From assembly GCF_014647215.1 (NCBI RefSeq), contig NZ_BMOT01000002.1:310001-374000 (forward strand): DNA of 64,000 nucleotides. Direction: 5' to 3'. Numbering within the stretch: position 1 is the first letter of the stretch; each line of letters begins with the position of its first letter. The translations under genes and the position numbers were made by a program. The notes beneath the pieces were generated by a model. The model was given only the letters and a program-made list of their open reading frames with translations. It was not told the origin of the DNA and did not search any database. The stretch comes from Shewanella aestuarii (lineage in GTDB: Bacteria > Pseudomonadota > Gammaproteobacteria > Enterobacterales > Shewanellaceae). Positions 17,146-26,869 of this stretch are shown piece by piece.

Positions 17146-18152
17146 AGCTTATTGATTAGCAGCAGGATAACCTCCTGCTTTCTTGTAAGTTTCCTCGTCA
17201 AAGTATTACTTTTAAGTGTTTGTTGTAAATATACAATTTAGCAAAAACACAAATTTAGTGGGTCAGAGTAAACTTTATAAAAAGTTGGTAGGCACATGTT
17301 ATTGAATGGCTTTTTCTTCCTTAAATGGTCCGCACGATGATTGTGTTCGTGCTAACCCGACTTTGTCCTTAACATCTCATACTGTAATCCACTTTATAGC
17401 TTTAATTCAATGTTTTAATAAAAGTTATCTTGAGTATGTTAAGTAAGCCTATTACTTCAATTTAAGTCATTACCTGCCGTGTTTATCCGCTAAATTTTCG
17501 CAGCTTCGATTTGACTATATTCGTAACTAAAAGAAACAAATTCTTCCTGACTCAATTTGAATTGAGACCATCGAGAAAAGGTCGTGAGCTTGGCATGGAT
17601 GCCAAACTAGCTTTCGTTAGGCCAGGGTCACTCTTTGGCATCCTTGCCACCGTGACATTTGTAAATCCATTTACTTCAGATACCTATCGTAAGCGTTAGG
17701 GAGATTTTGTATTAGCCGACAATGACCTAAGCAAGCTACAAATGAAGTTTAAAGCTGGATCATTCCCCATCGAAAATATGCGCTTTTCAGCATTTTTCGT
17801 CTGGTGTGGGCGAAGCGCCACGACGTTAGTGGCCGCAGACCATCTCCAAATAAACCTTTGGGGTAAAACCAAGTCAGCGTTTTAAAATAATCTTTTTCCA
17901 TTCAATCTTTAAACCCCGCTGGTTGGGCTAAATGTGTTGAATCTAGCTTATTGATTACAAATCTCATTCTGAGTTGGGATTCAATATTACAATCATCATC
18001 ATTATTAAATAGCAGCCTAAGCTAATGCGCTAAGGTCGAATTAATGTTAAATTATTGAATTGTTTACCTATGTATTTGTAGGTACTTTTGAGCAACAAAA
18101 TCCTCATGACTCTCATGGAAGAGTTAATAAGTGAATAAATTGGAGTTTATAA
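17146..18152. other. Gene-free stretch rich in palindromes
   Basis: About 1 kb carries no credible gene. It contains GCAGGA / TCCTGC near 17161-17178, a TTGGCAT-GG-ATGCCAA hairpin at 17590-17605, GGCATCCTTGCC near 17636-17647, and a larger structure bounded by GTCTG (17799) and CAGAC (17836) around GTGGGCGAAGCGCCAC. The core GGCATGGATGCC (17592-17603) is the reverse complement of a palindrome in repeat copy 1 at 13699-13710. A 62-aa open frame (17511-17699) appears to be the translation of this repeat DNA. The last part leads to the promoter of the gene at 18153. Confidence 0.5.
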
Positions 18153-19871
18153 ATGAATAAAATGGCAGTTGCAGTGGCAATACTCGCCGTGGGTGCAGGT
18201 GGATATTATTTTAGCCAGCAATCTAACACAGTCGCGTTAAATCCAATTTTGGATTATGTCCCTGCAGATACCTTAGCGTTTTCCGGGCAATTAACTCCTT
18301 TTCCAATTAAAGATTATCTTTATAGCACCGCAGGAAATGCTCAGGGGTATTCGATTGAGCAGTTGAATGAGTTAACTGATTTTACTGAGCCACACGAAAA
18401 GTTTTTTCTTAGCTTATATAAACAGTATTTGAGTTTGATGACTGACCCAGATACGCTTGTTGCGCATTATGGTCTGCCAGATGAAATGCAAAGTTATGCT
18501 TATACCCTTGGCGCACTGCCTGTGATGAAGCTGCAACTTGCCGATGCAAAGGCTTTTTGGCGCGAGTTAGACCGCGCAGAACAAGAAAGCGGCTTAGTTC
18601 ATACTAGCGCCACCATAGCCGGACTTGAATACCGTGCATATCGCATAACCGGTGCCGATTCAGAAGAGACTGTGGATGTTGTTTTTGCTGAAAATCAAGG
18701 CTGGCTAACCATTACGTTAAACACCTCGCTTAACCAAGCCGAATTGTTAGAAACGGCGCTTGGCGCGAAAAAGGTGGTTAATCCTATCTCTGCGACCACT
18801 ATTTTAGACGACATTGCCAAGCAGCATCACTTTACTCAAGACAGCATTAGTTTTGTTAACCATGTTGAGTTAATCAAGGGAATAACTACTGTCGATGGCA
18901 ACATGCTTGCAAAGCAGATTACCCAATTAGCCTCATTACAAGATGATAATCCGTTTGCAGAGTTGCACAGTGAGCAATGCAAAACAGAGTTAATGGCAAT
19001 AGCCAATAACTGGCCAAGAACCGTGATGGGGTTTAATTCTTATTCGGTTTCTCGTGAAGAAAGTGCATTTGATGCGCGTGTGGTGATTGAGAGCAAAAAT
19101 GCGGTTATTCTTAATGCTCTGACCAAAATGCGCGGCTTTATCCCTGATTTTGGTGCAGATGCGGCAAATCATATTTTATCCGTAGGGCTGGGTATGGATG
19201 TGGCGCAGCTAGCGCCTTCGCTAAACGCCGTTTGGAAAGACTTAACCACGCCAACATATCAATGCCAAGCATTAGCTGAAAGTCAGTATGCATTGACAGA
19301 GTTTAACCCTGCGATGGTTGGCATGATGACAGGTATGGCCAATGGCGTTAAAGGCTTAAACTTAACCGTAATGGATTACCAACTAAAGGATGCTGATGGT
19401 TCTCCAGCATTTGATAAATTAGATGCATTGGTGAGCTTGTCTGCCGAAAACCCAGCCATGCTAGTGGATATGGTTAAGCCTTTTTACCCACCGCTAGCAC
19501 AGGTTAATTTGGCTGTGGATGGCGATGCCGTTGATGTGACGTCATTACTCATGTTGCCTCCTGAGTTTGGTGTACAAGCTAAAATGGCGATTAGGGGACA
19601 ACATTTAGTGTTGTTTACTGGTGATGCGGCACAAAGCTTAGCTGATCAATTAGCGAAACAACCGCTGGTTGCCAATGGTCTTGTTAACTTCACCGCGGAT
19701 TATGAAAAAATGTTTTCGCCATTAATCACTATGATTGAACAAAGTGGTGAGCAAGTACCTGAAGAATTATCAATGATGAAAGACTACAACATGCGCATGC
19801 AAATGACGGTTGATATTAATAGTCAAGGTATTGAAATTGGCTCTAAAATGAGCTCAAAAGCACCTAAATAA
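18153..19871 (+). CDS. Conserved hypothetical exported protein, membrane-anchored
   Basis: This 572-aa protein has an N-terminal signal anchor (MAVAVAILAVGAGGYYFSQQ) and a large, probably periplasmic domain. The body contains recurring units of the type seen in DUF3352-like proteins (PADTLAFSGQLTPFP, a long helical middle, a second half repeating the pattern from about VPADT-like PAMVGMMTGMANGVKGLNL), but I cannot assign a family with certainty. Two cysteines at about 276 and 371 could pair. GGAG at 18142-18145 supports the start, and a strong terminator follows. It is a single-gene unit. Function unknown. Confidence 0.75.
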   Translation: MNKMAVAVAILAVGAGGYYFSQQSNTVALNPILDYVPADTLAFSGQLTPFPIKDYLYSTAGNAQGYSIEQLNELTDFTEPHEKFFLSLYKQYLSLMTDPDTLVAHYGLPDEMQSYAYTLGALPVMKLQLADAKAFWRELDRAEQESGLVHTSATIAGLEYRAYRITGADSEETVDVVFAENQGWLTITLNTSLNQAELLETALGAKKVVNPISATTILDDIAKQHHFTQDSISFVNHVELIKGITTVDGNMLAKQITQLASLQDDNPFAELHSEQCKTELMAIANNWPRTVMGFNSYSVSREESAFDARVVIESKNAVILNALTKMRGFIPDFGADAANHILSVGLGMDVAQLAPSLNAVWKDLTTPTYQCQALAESQYALTEFNPAMVGMMTGMANGVKGLNLTVMDYQLKDADGSPAFDKLDALVSLSAENPAMLVDMVKPFYPPLAQVNLAVDGDAVDVTSLLMLPPEFGVQAKMAIRGQHLVLFTGDAAQSLADQLAKQPLVANGLVNFTADYEKMFSPLITMIEQSGEQVPEELSMMKDYNMRMQMTVDINSQGIEIGSKMSSKAPK

Positions 19872-19904
19872 CCTCAACTTTGGTTAAGTAACGGCTGTAA
19901 AAAT

Positions 19905-19936
19905 AAAAAACCTAGAACAGTGTTCTAGGTTTTTTT
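19905..19936. terminator. Bidirectional terminator between the hypothetical gene and pldA
   Basis: Perfect inverted repeat AAAAAACCTAGAACA / TGTTCTAGGTTTTTT between two convergent genes, with A and T runs on either side. Confidence 0.88.
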
Positions 19937-19954
19937 GTACTAAATGATGGTTCA

Positions 19955-20845
19955 TTACAGTAAATCGTTTAACGCCAAGCCAATGCCAATGCGTTGATTA
20001 TGTTGATTATAATCAATTAAACTTTCACCATAGCCGTTAAAGTATTGCGCATATACGCGCAAGTTACCCACAATCGGGTAACTGTAGGTAAACTCAAATG
20101 CACCTTTGTTATCAGATGATAAGTTGTTACGCAGTAGCATCATAAATCTATGTTTATCTAGTCCATACACGCCGGTTAATTCAAAATGCCCCATGTAGTC
20201 ATTAATATCTGGGTTGTCATCACCACGTGAATCGGTAGGAAAGGCTTTTTCATCTTCAGGTAAGCGCCACCAAGCTTTTAAGCCTAATGCAAAAGGGCCT
20301 CGGTCAAATATCATGTTGCCATAAATGCGGTTCCAGCTTCGTGATAATGGATCCGTTTGTCCATTAGACTGATGAACCATACCCACACCCCAAAAAGAGT
20401 TTGTTAGCCCTGCAATTTCCCAGTCATTATTAAATAACATGAACACTTCGGGTTCATGGTTGGTTTCTCTAAAGGGAGAAGAAACATCCTTATTGTAAAC
20501 TTGCCAGTAGGATTGATTGGTATAAGCAAAAAATAAATGCCCATTGTCACCAAACACATTATACCAAATTGGAAATTTGAAGCTGATTTGGAATTTAGCT
20601 TCCATTTCATCAACTTCAACCTCTTGATTAGGGTACTTCTCTTTAAATGGCTCATTGTTAGGGCGTGTTTGATAAGTGACCGGTAAGATGTAGTTAGCTT
20701 TATGCGGGGTGATGACAAAAGGTCTGTCAGATGTGGCCAGTTCATCTTTAACTCGCTCATCTAATAGTGAGTCTTCGGCGTGCAAAAATGAAGAGAAAGT
20801 ACATATAACTACAGGTAGCAACATTATAAATTGTTTCGGATTCAT
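19955..20845 (-). CDS. pldA: Outer-membrane phospholipase A1
   Basis: This 296-aa outer-membrane beta-barrel hydrolyses phospholipids that reach the outer leaflet, helping keep membrane asymmetry. A signal peptide ends at about residue 23 (SFLHA-ED). The catalytic triad of the OMPLA family is visible as H158 and S160 in VHQSNGQTDP and N172 in SRSWNR, which corresponds to H142/S144/N156 of E. coli. Strand-like alternating segments fill the C-terminal half, though the last residues (LALNDLL) lack the usual terminal Phe. The mature length is similar to E. coli PldA. The upstream ribosome site is weak (GTGAG). Confidence 0.93.
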   Translation of the reverse strand: MNPKQFIMLLPVVICTFSSFLHAEDSLLDERVKDELATSDRPFVITPHKANYILPVTYQTRPNNEPFKEKYPNQEVEVDEMEAKFQISFKFPIWYNVFGDNGHLFFAYTNQSYWQVYNKDVSSPFRETNHEPEVFMLFNNDWEIAGLTNSFWGVGMVHQSNGQTDPLSRSWNRIYGNMIFDRGPFALGLKAWWRLPEDEKAFPTDSRGDDNPDINDYMGHFELTGVYGLDKHRFMMLLRNNLSSDNKGAFEFTYSYPIVGNLRVYAQYFNGYGESLIDYNQHNQRIGIGLALNDLL

Positions 20846-20965
20846 TAATTTTGGCTCACTAAAATGTGGTTATTATGTTGCTATTGTAAGCAGAATCTTG
20901 ATGTTAAAACACATGCTTTTTATTTTTTAAGCCAGATGGAAAAAAACTCCCCGACTCTTATATAG

Positions 20966-20981
20966 CTAAATGGAATAAAAA
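20966..20981 (+). promoter_or_regulatory. Shared cys-operon motif, copy 2
   Basis: CTAAATGGAATAAAAA is identical to 8786-8801 before cysJ and lies at almost the same distance (77 bp) from the cobA start. A further GGAAT half-like sequence follows at 21004-21008. It is probably an activator site common to both sulfur-assimilation operons. Confidence 0.5.
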
Positions 20982-21057
20982 CTAACTATTTACTATTGTA
21001 TATGGAATATATAAACCGCTATATTTGATGCTAATCAAAGAATACGAGGTAAGTGTG

Positions 21058-21885
21058 ATGGAATTAGTATCAATGCCAGGCCAGCAAGCAAAAGGCAAAG
21101 TGTGGTTGGTGGGCGCAGGCCCAGGCGATATTGAGCTATTGACCGTTAAAGCTTATCGTATTCTTAAGCAAGCTGATGTGGTGCTTTATGACGCATTAGT
21201 GAGTCAGGATATACAAGATTTAATTCCACACGGCGCTGAAAAAATTGCCGTAGGCAAACGCGCGGGTAAGCACAGTGCGAGTCAAGATGAAATCAATCAG
21301 TTACTGGTGACTAAAGCCTATACCCGTAAAAATGTCGTGCGTTTAAAAGGTGGCGACCCGTTTATTTTTGGCCGAGGCGGTGAAGAATTACAAACCTTAG
21401 TTGAAGCTGGGGTTGCATTTGAAGTGGTGCCTGGTATCACTGCCGCAAGTGGCACGTCCGCTTATGCGGGTATTCCGTTAACGCATCGTGATCATGCCCA
21501 AGGAGTGACATTTATTACTGGTCATTGCCAATTGGCTAGTCGTCCTATGGATTGGCAGGGTTATGCGAATCCAAATAATACATTAGTGGTTTACATGGGT
21601 ATTTTAAATGCCGATGTGATCAGTAAAGGTTTGATCAATGCGGGCCGTGGTGCAGACACCCCGGTGGCGATAGTGTCGAAAGCGACAACTCAAGATCAGC
21701 AGCGTTTTATTGGCACACTTGGCGAACTTGGACAATTAGCAGCCGATCCTGCTTTAGAGATGCCTGCGTTGATGATCATTGGTGAAGTGGTATCACTTGC
21801 CGATTCGCTGAATTGGTTTCAGCCGCAATCAACCCAAGAAAACGCAACAGTTAACCAAGGTGCTGTTTCAGTTAACGCACTGTAA
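21058..21885 (+). CDS. cobA: Uroporphyrinogen-III C-methyltransferase
   Basis: This 275-aa SAM-dependent enzyme adds two methyl groups to uroporphyrinogen III to give precorrin-2, the precursor of the siroheme needed by CysI. Family motifs are [67 protein letters not shown] and the C-terminal [10 protein letters not shown]. It lacks the N-terminal dehydrogenase/ferrochelatase half found in trifunctional CysG, so a separate CysG-N-like enzyme is needed elsewhere. The start at 21058 follows GAGGTAAG. The frame opens earlier, at 21025, without a ribosome site. It is first gene of the cobA-cysD-cysN-permease-cysC cluster. Confidence 0.95.
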   Translation: MELVSMPGQQAKGKVWLVGAGPGDIELLTVKAYRILKQADVVLYDALVSQDIQDLIPHGAEKIAVGKRAGKHSASQDEINQLLVTKAYTRKNVVRLKGGDPFIFGRGGEELQTLVEAGVAFEVVPGITAASGTSAYAGIPLTHRDHAQGVTFITGHCQLASRPMDWQGYANPNNTLVVYMGILNADVISKGLINAGRGADTPVAIVSKATTQDQQRFIGTLGELGQLAADPALEMPALMIIGEVVSLADSLNWFQPQSTQENATVNQGAVSVNAL

Positions 21886-21947
21886 TACGAATTAAATTAA
21901 TGGATCGCAACAGCGATTCACCCTTAATTAGCAAACGGAGATCCATC

Positions 21948-22856
21948 ATGGCAGGTCGTTCATTAAGCCATTTACAACAACTTGAAGCGGAAAGCATTCA
22001 AATCATTCGTGAAGTTGCCGCTGAGTTTGATAACCCTGTGATGCTTTACTCAATAGGTAAAGACTCTTCAGTGATGCTGCACTTAGCACGTAAGGCTTTT
22101 TATCCAGGAAAAATTCCTTTCCCACTATTGCATGTCGATACGGGTTGGAAATTTAAAGAAATGATCCAGTTCCGTGATGCACAGGCTAAAGCATTTGGCT
22201 TTGAGTTGTTAACGCATACCAATCAAGAAGGTGTTGAGCAGGGCGTAGGCCCGTTTACCCATGGTAGCGCTAAGCACACAGACATAATGAAAACTCAGGC
22301 TTTAAAGCAAGCGTTAAACCAATATGGTTTTGATGCTGCGTTTGGTGGTGCACGCCGTGATGAAGAAAAATCTCGTGCTAAAGAACGTGTTTACTCATTC
22401 CGTGATAAACATCACCGCTGGGATCCTAAAAACCAACGTCCAGAGTTATGGCGTACCTATAACGGTGCGGTAAATAAAGGCGAAAGTATTCGTGTTTTCC
22501 CATTATCAAACTGGACTGAGTTAGATATTTGGCAATATATCTATCAAGAAAACATTGAAATTGTACCGCTCTATTTTGCTGCAGACCGTCCGGTAGTGAA
22601 TAAAGGTGGTCAGCTGATCATGAAAGATGATGACCGCTTACCGTTAGAAGCCGGCGAAGAAATTACCACTGAGCGTGTGCGATTTAGAACATTAGGGTGT
22701 TACCCTCTGACCGCCGCGATGCATTCAGACGCAGATAGCCTTGAAAAAATTATCGAGGAAATGCTGTTAACTCGCTCAAGTGAACGCCAGGGCCGACTGA
22801 TCGATTCAGATCAAAGTGCGTCAATGGAACAGAAAAAGCGTCAAGGTTACTTCTAG
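21948..22856 (+). CDS. cysD: Sulfate adenylyltransferase subunit 2
   Basis: This 302-aa catalytic subunit of ATP sulfurylase forms adenosine 5'-phosphosulfate from ATP and sulfate, with its partner CysN hydrolysing GTP. The PP-loop [14 protein letters not shown] and the segments [32 protein letters not shown] and [11 protein letters not shown] are all present. The start at 21948 has GGAG at 21937-21940. The frame opens at 21900 but the extra residues are not family-like. Length equals E. coli CysD. A 61-bp gap separates it from cysN. Confidence 0.97.
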   Translation: MAGRSLSHLQQLEAESIQIIREVAAEFDNPVMLYSIGKDSSVMLHLARKAFYPGKIPFPLLHVDTGWKFKEMIQFRDAQAKAFGFELLTHTNQEGVEQGVGPFTHGSAKHTDIMKTQALKQALNQYGFDAAFGGARRDEEKSRAKERVYSFRDKHHRWDPKNQRPELWRTYNGAVNKGESIRVFPLSNWTELDIWQYIYQENIEIVPLYFAADRPVVNKGGQLIMKDDDRLPLEAGEEITTERVRFRTLGCYPLTAAMHSDADSLEKIIEEMLLTRSSERQGRLIDSDQSASMEQKKRQGYF

Positions 22857-22917
22857 CCATTGTGGCAAAACAAGGTCAGTAACCAGATTGATAAACTCGA
22901 ATTGAGTGAGAAAGAAT

Positions 22918-24360
22918 ATGAATCAAGCAGTAAATAACACTACCCGTATGGCCGCTGAAATTCTCGAGCACGGCGTAAAGCAATATTTAGCTCTTCAACA
23001 AAATAAAGGTCTGTTACGCTTCTTAACCTGTGGCAGTGTTGATGACGGTAAAAGTACCTTAATTGGTCGTTTACTCCATGACAGTGCGCAAATTTATGAA
23101 GATCAGTTAGCGAGCTTAAAAAGCGATAGCGCCAAAATGGGTACCACAGGCGAAGCCATTGATTTAGCGCTTTTAGTTGATGGTTTACAGGCGGAACGCG
23201 AACAAGGCATCACCATTGATGTGGCTTACCGTTATTTCTCAAGTGAAAAGCGTAAGTTCATCATTGCCGACACACCGGGTCACGAGCAATACACTCGCAA
23301 CATGGCAACAGGTGCATCTACCTGTGATCTAGCCGTTATTTTGGTTGATGCTCGTTATGGCGTACAAACCCAAACTAAGCGTCATGCTTTTATCGCATCT
23401 TTGTTAGGTTTACGTCACTTTGTGGTTGCCGTGAACAAGATGGATTTAGTCGGCTTCGACGAAAAAATATTTAACCAAATTCAGGCAGACTTTGCTGATT
23501 TTGTGAAAGATTTTGGCGATTTAGACATTCACTATGTGCCGTTATCAGCCTTAAATGGCGACAACGTGGTTAACCGCAGTAGCCAAAGTGATTGGTATAC
23601 AGGCGGTACTTTACTTGAATTACTTGAAACGATTGATACACAGCGTGAGTTAAGTGAATTGCCAGTACGTTTTCCTGTGCAATATGTGTTGCGTCCAAAT
23701 CTCGATTTTCGTGGGTTTTCAGGCACATTATCTTCAGGCGTCCTGAAAGTCGGCGATGAAGTGGTGGCATTACCTTCGAATAAACGCAGCAAAGTTGAAC
23801 GCATTGTCACTTTTGATGGCGATTTAGCTGAAGCGGTAGCTGGCCAAGCTGTGACTATCACCTTAGAAGATGAAATTGACATTTCTCGCGGTGATTTATT
23901 GGCAAAACCCGAAAGTGCCCCAAGTCTTGCTAATCATATTGTTGCTGATTTAGTGTGGATGGATGAAAAGCCATTACAAATTGGTCAGCTTTATGACGTA
24001 AAAGTGGCCGGTAAGAAAACCCAAGCTGTTGTGAGTGAAATTGAATATATCACTGATGTGAATACGCTTGAGCGCAGTGCTGCAACCTCATTGAGTTTAA
24101 ATACTATTGCTCGTGTGAAGCTAGATTTAACCGAAACGGTAGTATTAGATGCTTATAGCTTAGTGCGTGATACTGGCGGCATGATCTTAATCGATCGCTT
24201 ATCTAATGCCACTGTAGCAGCAGTGATGGTCGTTGATGGCTATCAAGGTCAAAAGCAAGTGAGCAATGAGTTCAGCCCATTTGAACTTGAGTTTAATGCG
24301 CTAGTTCGCAAGCATTATCCACACTGGAATGCCCGCGATATTAGTTTGCTTGGAAAATAA
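22918..24360 (+). CDS. cysN: Sulfate adenylyltransferase subunit 1 (GTPase)
   Basis: This 480-aa GTPase of the EF-Tu superfamily drives CysD. The G motifs are [14 protein letters not shown] (G1), [12 protein letters not shown] (G3) and VNKMDL (G4), preceded by [14 protein letters not shown] (switch I). Domains II and III follow ([18 protein letters not shown], then [22 protein letters not shown]). There is no fused APS kinase domain; CysC is encoded separately three genes on. The start at 22918 follows GAGAAAG. A GTG at 22906 would add four residues. The gene ends 3 bp before the permease gene. Confidence 0.97.
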   Translation: MNQAVNNTTRMAAEILEHGVKQYLALQQNKGLLRFLTCGSVDDGKSTLIGRLLHDSAQIYEDQLASLKSDSAKMGTTGEAIDLALLVDGLQAEREQGITIDVAYRYFSSEKRKFIIADTPGHEQYTRNMATGASTCDLAVILVDARYGVQTQTKRHAFIASLLGLRHFVVAVNKMDLVGFDEKIFNQIQADFADFVKDFGDLDIHYVPLSALNGDNVVNRSSQSDWYTGGTLLELLETIDTQRELSELPVRFPVQYVLRPNLDFRGFSGTLSSGVLKVGDEVVALPSNKRSKVERIVTFDGDLAEAVAGQAVTITLEDEIDISRGDLLAKPESAPSLANHIVADLVWMDEKPLQIGQLYDVKVAGKKTQAVVSEIEYITDVNTLERSAATSLSLNTIARVKLDLTETVVLDAYSLVRDTGGMILIDRLSNATVAAVMVVDGYQGQKQVSNEFSPFELEFNALVRKHYPHWNARDISLLGK

Positions 24361-24363
24361 TCT

Positions 24364-26088
24364 ATGAGCGAAATGTGGCTGTTAGCGATCATATTGTTAG
24401 CAATGGTAGGCGGTCTGATAGCAGGGGCCGCCAAACCTGCCACAATGTTTTCTATGGCACTATTAAGTGCCTATTTATTAGGATTAGTTGAACTTAATCA
24501 AGCGTTAATGAGCTTTACTAACAATGGGTTAATTGTTTTGGTTTTGCTGGTGCTTGCCGCTACAGCACTAGAAAAAACTTGGCTTATCGGTAAATTAAGT
24601 CAAGTCATTGGGAAAGGTAGCTTATTTAGCACTCTGGCAAAAATGGGGATATCAACGGCAATATTATCCTCGTTTACCAATAACACTGCGGTAGTGGCAT
24701 CGTTAATTGGGGTCGTTAGGCGTAATCAAGCCCATGCGCCATCAAAGTTATTACTGCCATTAAACTATGCCGCCATTTTAGGCGGAACATTAACCTTGAT
24801 TGGTACCTCAACCAACCTGATTGTTAACTCATTTGTGGAAAACGCAGGCCTTAAACCCCTGGGCTTTTTTGAGTTTACCCAAGTTGGTATTTTGGTGGTC
24901 ATAACTGGCTTATTGATTTTAATGTTACTGGCAAATACCTTACCCGACCGCCGTGAAGAAAACCAAGATGAGGCTTTACCTTATCTGCTAGAAGCCCATG
25001 TTGCTAAAAACTCACAGTTGGTTGGACACAGTGTGGTTGATAACCGTCTGCGTGCACTGAAAAAATTGTACTTAGTTGAGTTAGAGCGTAGCGGAATTCG
25101 TATTTGCCCAGTGCCACCTAATATGGTGATTCAAGCTGGCGATATGCTGCGATTTAGTGGTGCGGTTGAATCTGTCGAGTTATTACATCAGTTTGATGGA
25201 CTTGAATGGTTTGGCAAACAACATGCTAAGGGGCAAAACCTGGTTGAAGCCGTATTAGGACCCTCGTCTAAATTAGTCGGCACCACCCTAAAGGACGCGC
25301 GTTTTCGTGAGCTTTATGATTCGGCTGTTATGGCCATTCGTCGTGGACATGCACCCCTTAAGGGCGGTTTGGGCGATATCGTTTTGCAGCCTGGAGATGT
25401 GTTACTGATAACCCCTGGTGATCGCTTTAGCCATAGCCCTAATTTAAGTACCGATTTTGCTGCGATCAGCGGTTTAGATTTAAATGTGCGTTTAGATGAT
25501 AAGCGCAGTAACTGGGTCATTTTAGGCTTCGTGTTGACCATATTAGCTAGCGTTACCGAGTTAGTCCCTTTGGCGAAAGGGTTAGTGGTTTTATTGCTGA
25601 GCTACTTTGCCATTGGTGCGGTGAGTTTATCGGAATTAAAACGTCGTTTCCCGCTTGAATTAGTCGTGATTGTCGGCAGCGCTCTGTGTTTGGCGACCTT
25701 GATGATTGACACAGGTTTAGCCAAAAATTTAGCTGATGGTGTCATTAGTGTTTTTAATGGTTATGGGGTGTTTGCAGCATTTGTTGGAGTGTTTTTCATC
25801 ACTTTGGTTGTGACGGAATTAATCACCAATAATGCCGCAGCAGCACTGGCATTCCCAGTTGCTTATGCTGTTGCTACCAGTTATGGCGTTGATCCACGGC
25901 CATTTATTATGGCGGTGGTATTTGGTGCCAGTGCCAGCTTTATATCTCCCTATGGTTATCAAACTAACTTAATGGTGTATAACGCTGGAAATTATAAATT
26001 GTCTGATTTTGTGCGAGTCGGTCTGCCTTTATCTGTGGTGTATTCACTGACCGTCATCTTTGCTGTGCCGTATTTCTTTCCATTTTAA
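24364..26088 (+). CDS. SLC13/DASS-type anion permease with RCK_C domains, probable sulfate importer
   Basis: This 574-aa inner-membrane protein has about eleven hydrophobic segments, interrupted at about 200-370 by two TrkA-C (RCK_C) regulatory domains (DEALPYLLEAHVAKNSQLVG; AVLGPSSKLVGTTLKDARFRE). Conserved SNT-like motifs occur twice: SSFTNNTAVVASL with GTSTNLIVNSF in the first half, and ELITNNAAAALAFP in the second. It lies 3 bp after cysN and upstream of cysC, so I infer sulfate (or sulfite) uptake for the pathway. No ABC sulfate transporter genes are in the window. The substrate is inferred from context only. Confidence 0.85.
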   Translation: MSEMWLLAIILLAMVGGLIAGAAKPATMFSMALLSAYLLGLVELNQALMSFTNNGLIVLVLLVLAATALEKTWLIGKLSQVIGKGSLFSTLAKMGISTAILSSFTNNTAVVASLIGVVRRNQAHAPSKLLLPLNYAAILGGTLTLIGTSTNLIVNSFVENAGLKPLGFFEFTQVGILVVITGLLILMLLANTLPDRREENQDEALPYLLEAHVAKNSQLVGHSVVDNRLRALKKLYLVELERSGIRICPVPPNMVIQAGDMLRFSGAVESVELLHQFDGLEWFGKQHAKGQNLVEAVLGPSSKLVGTTLKDARFRELYDSAVMAIRRGHAPLKGGLGDIVLQPGDVLLITPGDRFSHSPNLSTDFAAISGLDLNVRLDDKRSNWVILGFVLTILASVTELVPLAKGLVVLLLSYFAIGAVSLSELKRRFPLELVVIVGSALCLATLMIDTGLAKNLADGVISVFNGYGVFAAFVGVFFITLVVTELITNNAAAALAFPVAYAVATSYGVDPRPFIMAVVFGASASFISPYGYQTNLMVYNAGNYKLSDFVRVGLPLSVVYSLTVIFAVPYFFPF

Positions 26089-26205
26089 GCATCATGAAAA
26101 GTTGGGCAAACGTTAACTTACCTCCTCTTTGCACCGCGGTAGAGGTTAAGAATTGCATTTTAGTTGTTATATGTCGTGTCGAGTTATGGCATAAAAGGAG
26201 TAGTT

Positions 26206-26829
26206 ATGACTGATATCGTTTGGCATCAGCATGAAATAGATCAAGCCGCTCGTGGGCGTCAAAAGAATCAAAACCCAGTGTTATTATGGTTTACTGGCTT
26301 ATCAGGCTCAGGTAAGTCAACACTTGCTGGGGCATTAGAGCATGCGTTATTTGAAGCTGGTTTTCATACTTATTTGCTTGATGGTGATAATGTTCGTCAT
26401 GGCTTATGTAAAGACTTAGGTTTTAGCCTGGACGATCGTGATGAAAATTTGCGCCGTGTTGGTGAAGTCGCCAAGTTGATGGTTGATGCAGGGCTAGTTG
26501 TGCTTTCTGCGTTTATTTCACCCACTCGTGCCGAGCGTGAGCGGGTAAGAAAGTTATTCCCAGAAGGTAAATTCATTGAAGTGCATGTTTCGACACCTTT
26601 GAGTGTGTGTGAATCTCGTGATCCTAAAGGCTTGTATGCCAAAGCGCGTAAAGGTGAAATTGCTCACTTTACCGGGATCTCATCACCCTATGAAGATCCC
26701 GACTCAGCAGAGTTAACCATAGATACCAGCAAAGGCGATTTAGCCACCCAAGTACAAGCTTTAGTCGATTATTTGAGTGCGCTACAGGTGATTGATGGCG
26801 AAAAAATGGTCGCAGGTTTAGGGATTTAA
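26206..26829 (+). CDS. cysC: Adenylyl-sulfate kinase
   Basis: This 207-aa enzyme phosphorylates APS to PAPS, the substrate of CysH. It has the Walker A motif [32 protein letters not shown], the [16 protein letters not shown] segment carrying the phospho-acceptor serine region, and [14 protein letters not shown]. The start at 26206 has an excellent AAAGGAG site. The open frame from 26164 is longer but unsupported. It ends the cluster and is followed by a hairpin. Confidence 0.96.
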   Translation: MTDIVWHQHEIDQAARGRQKNQNPVLLWFTGLSGSGKSTLAGALEHALFEAGFHTYLLDGDNVRHGLCKDLGFSLDDRDENLRRVGEVAKLMVDAGLVVLSAFISPTRAERERVRKLFPEGKFIEVHVSTPLSVCESRDPKGLYAKARKGEIAHFTGISSPYEDPDSAELTIDTSKGDLATQVQALVDYLSALQVIDGEKMVAGLGI

Positions 26830-26832
26830 ACG

Positions 26833-26860
26833 TATCGGTGTGATTGATTTCACACCGATA
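26833..26860 (+). terminator. Hairpin between cysC and fliB
   Basis: TATCGGTGTG / CACACCGATA with an 8-nt loop lies 3 bp after the cysC stop, between convergent genes. The T run is weak, so it may rely on both strands' context. Confidence 0.6.
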
Positions 26861-26869
26861 ATTATCAAT

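Noticed and set aside
17511..17699. 62-aa plus-strand open frame in the gene-free stretch
   Set aside because: It overlaps the palindrome cluster and has no start signal or family resemblance; most likely translated repeat DNA.
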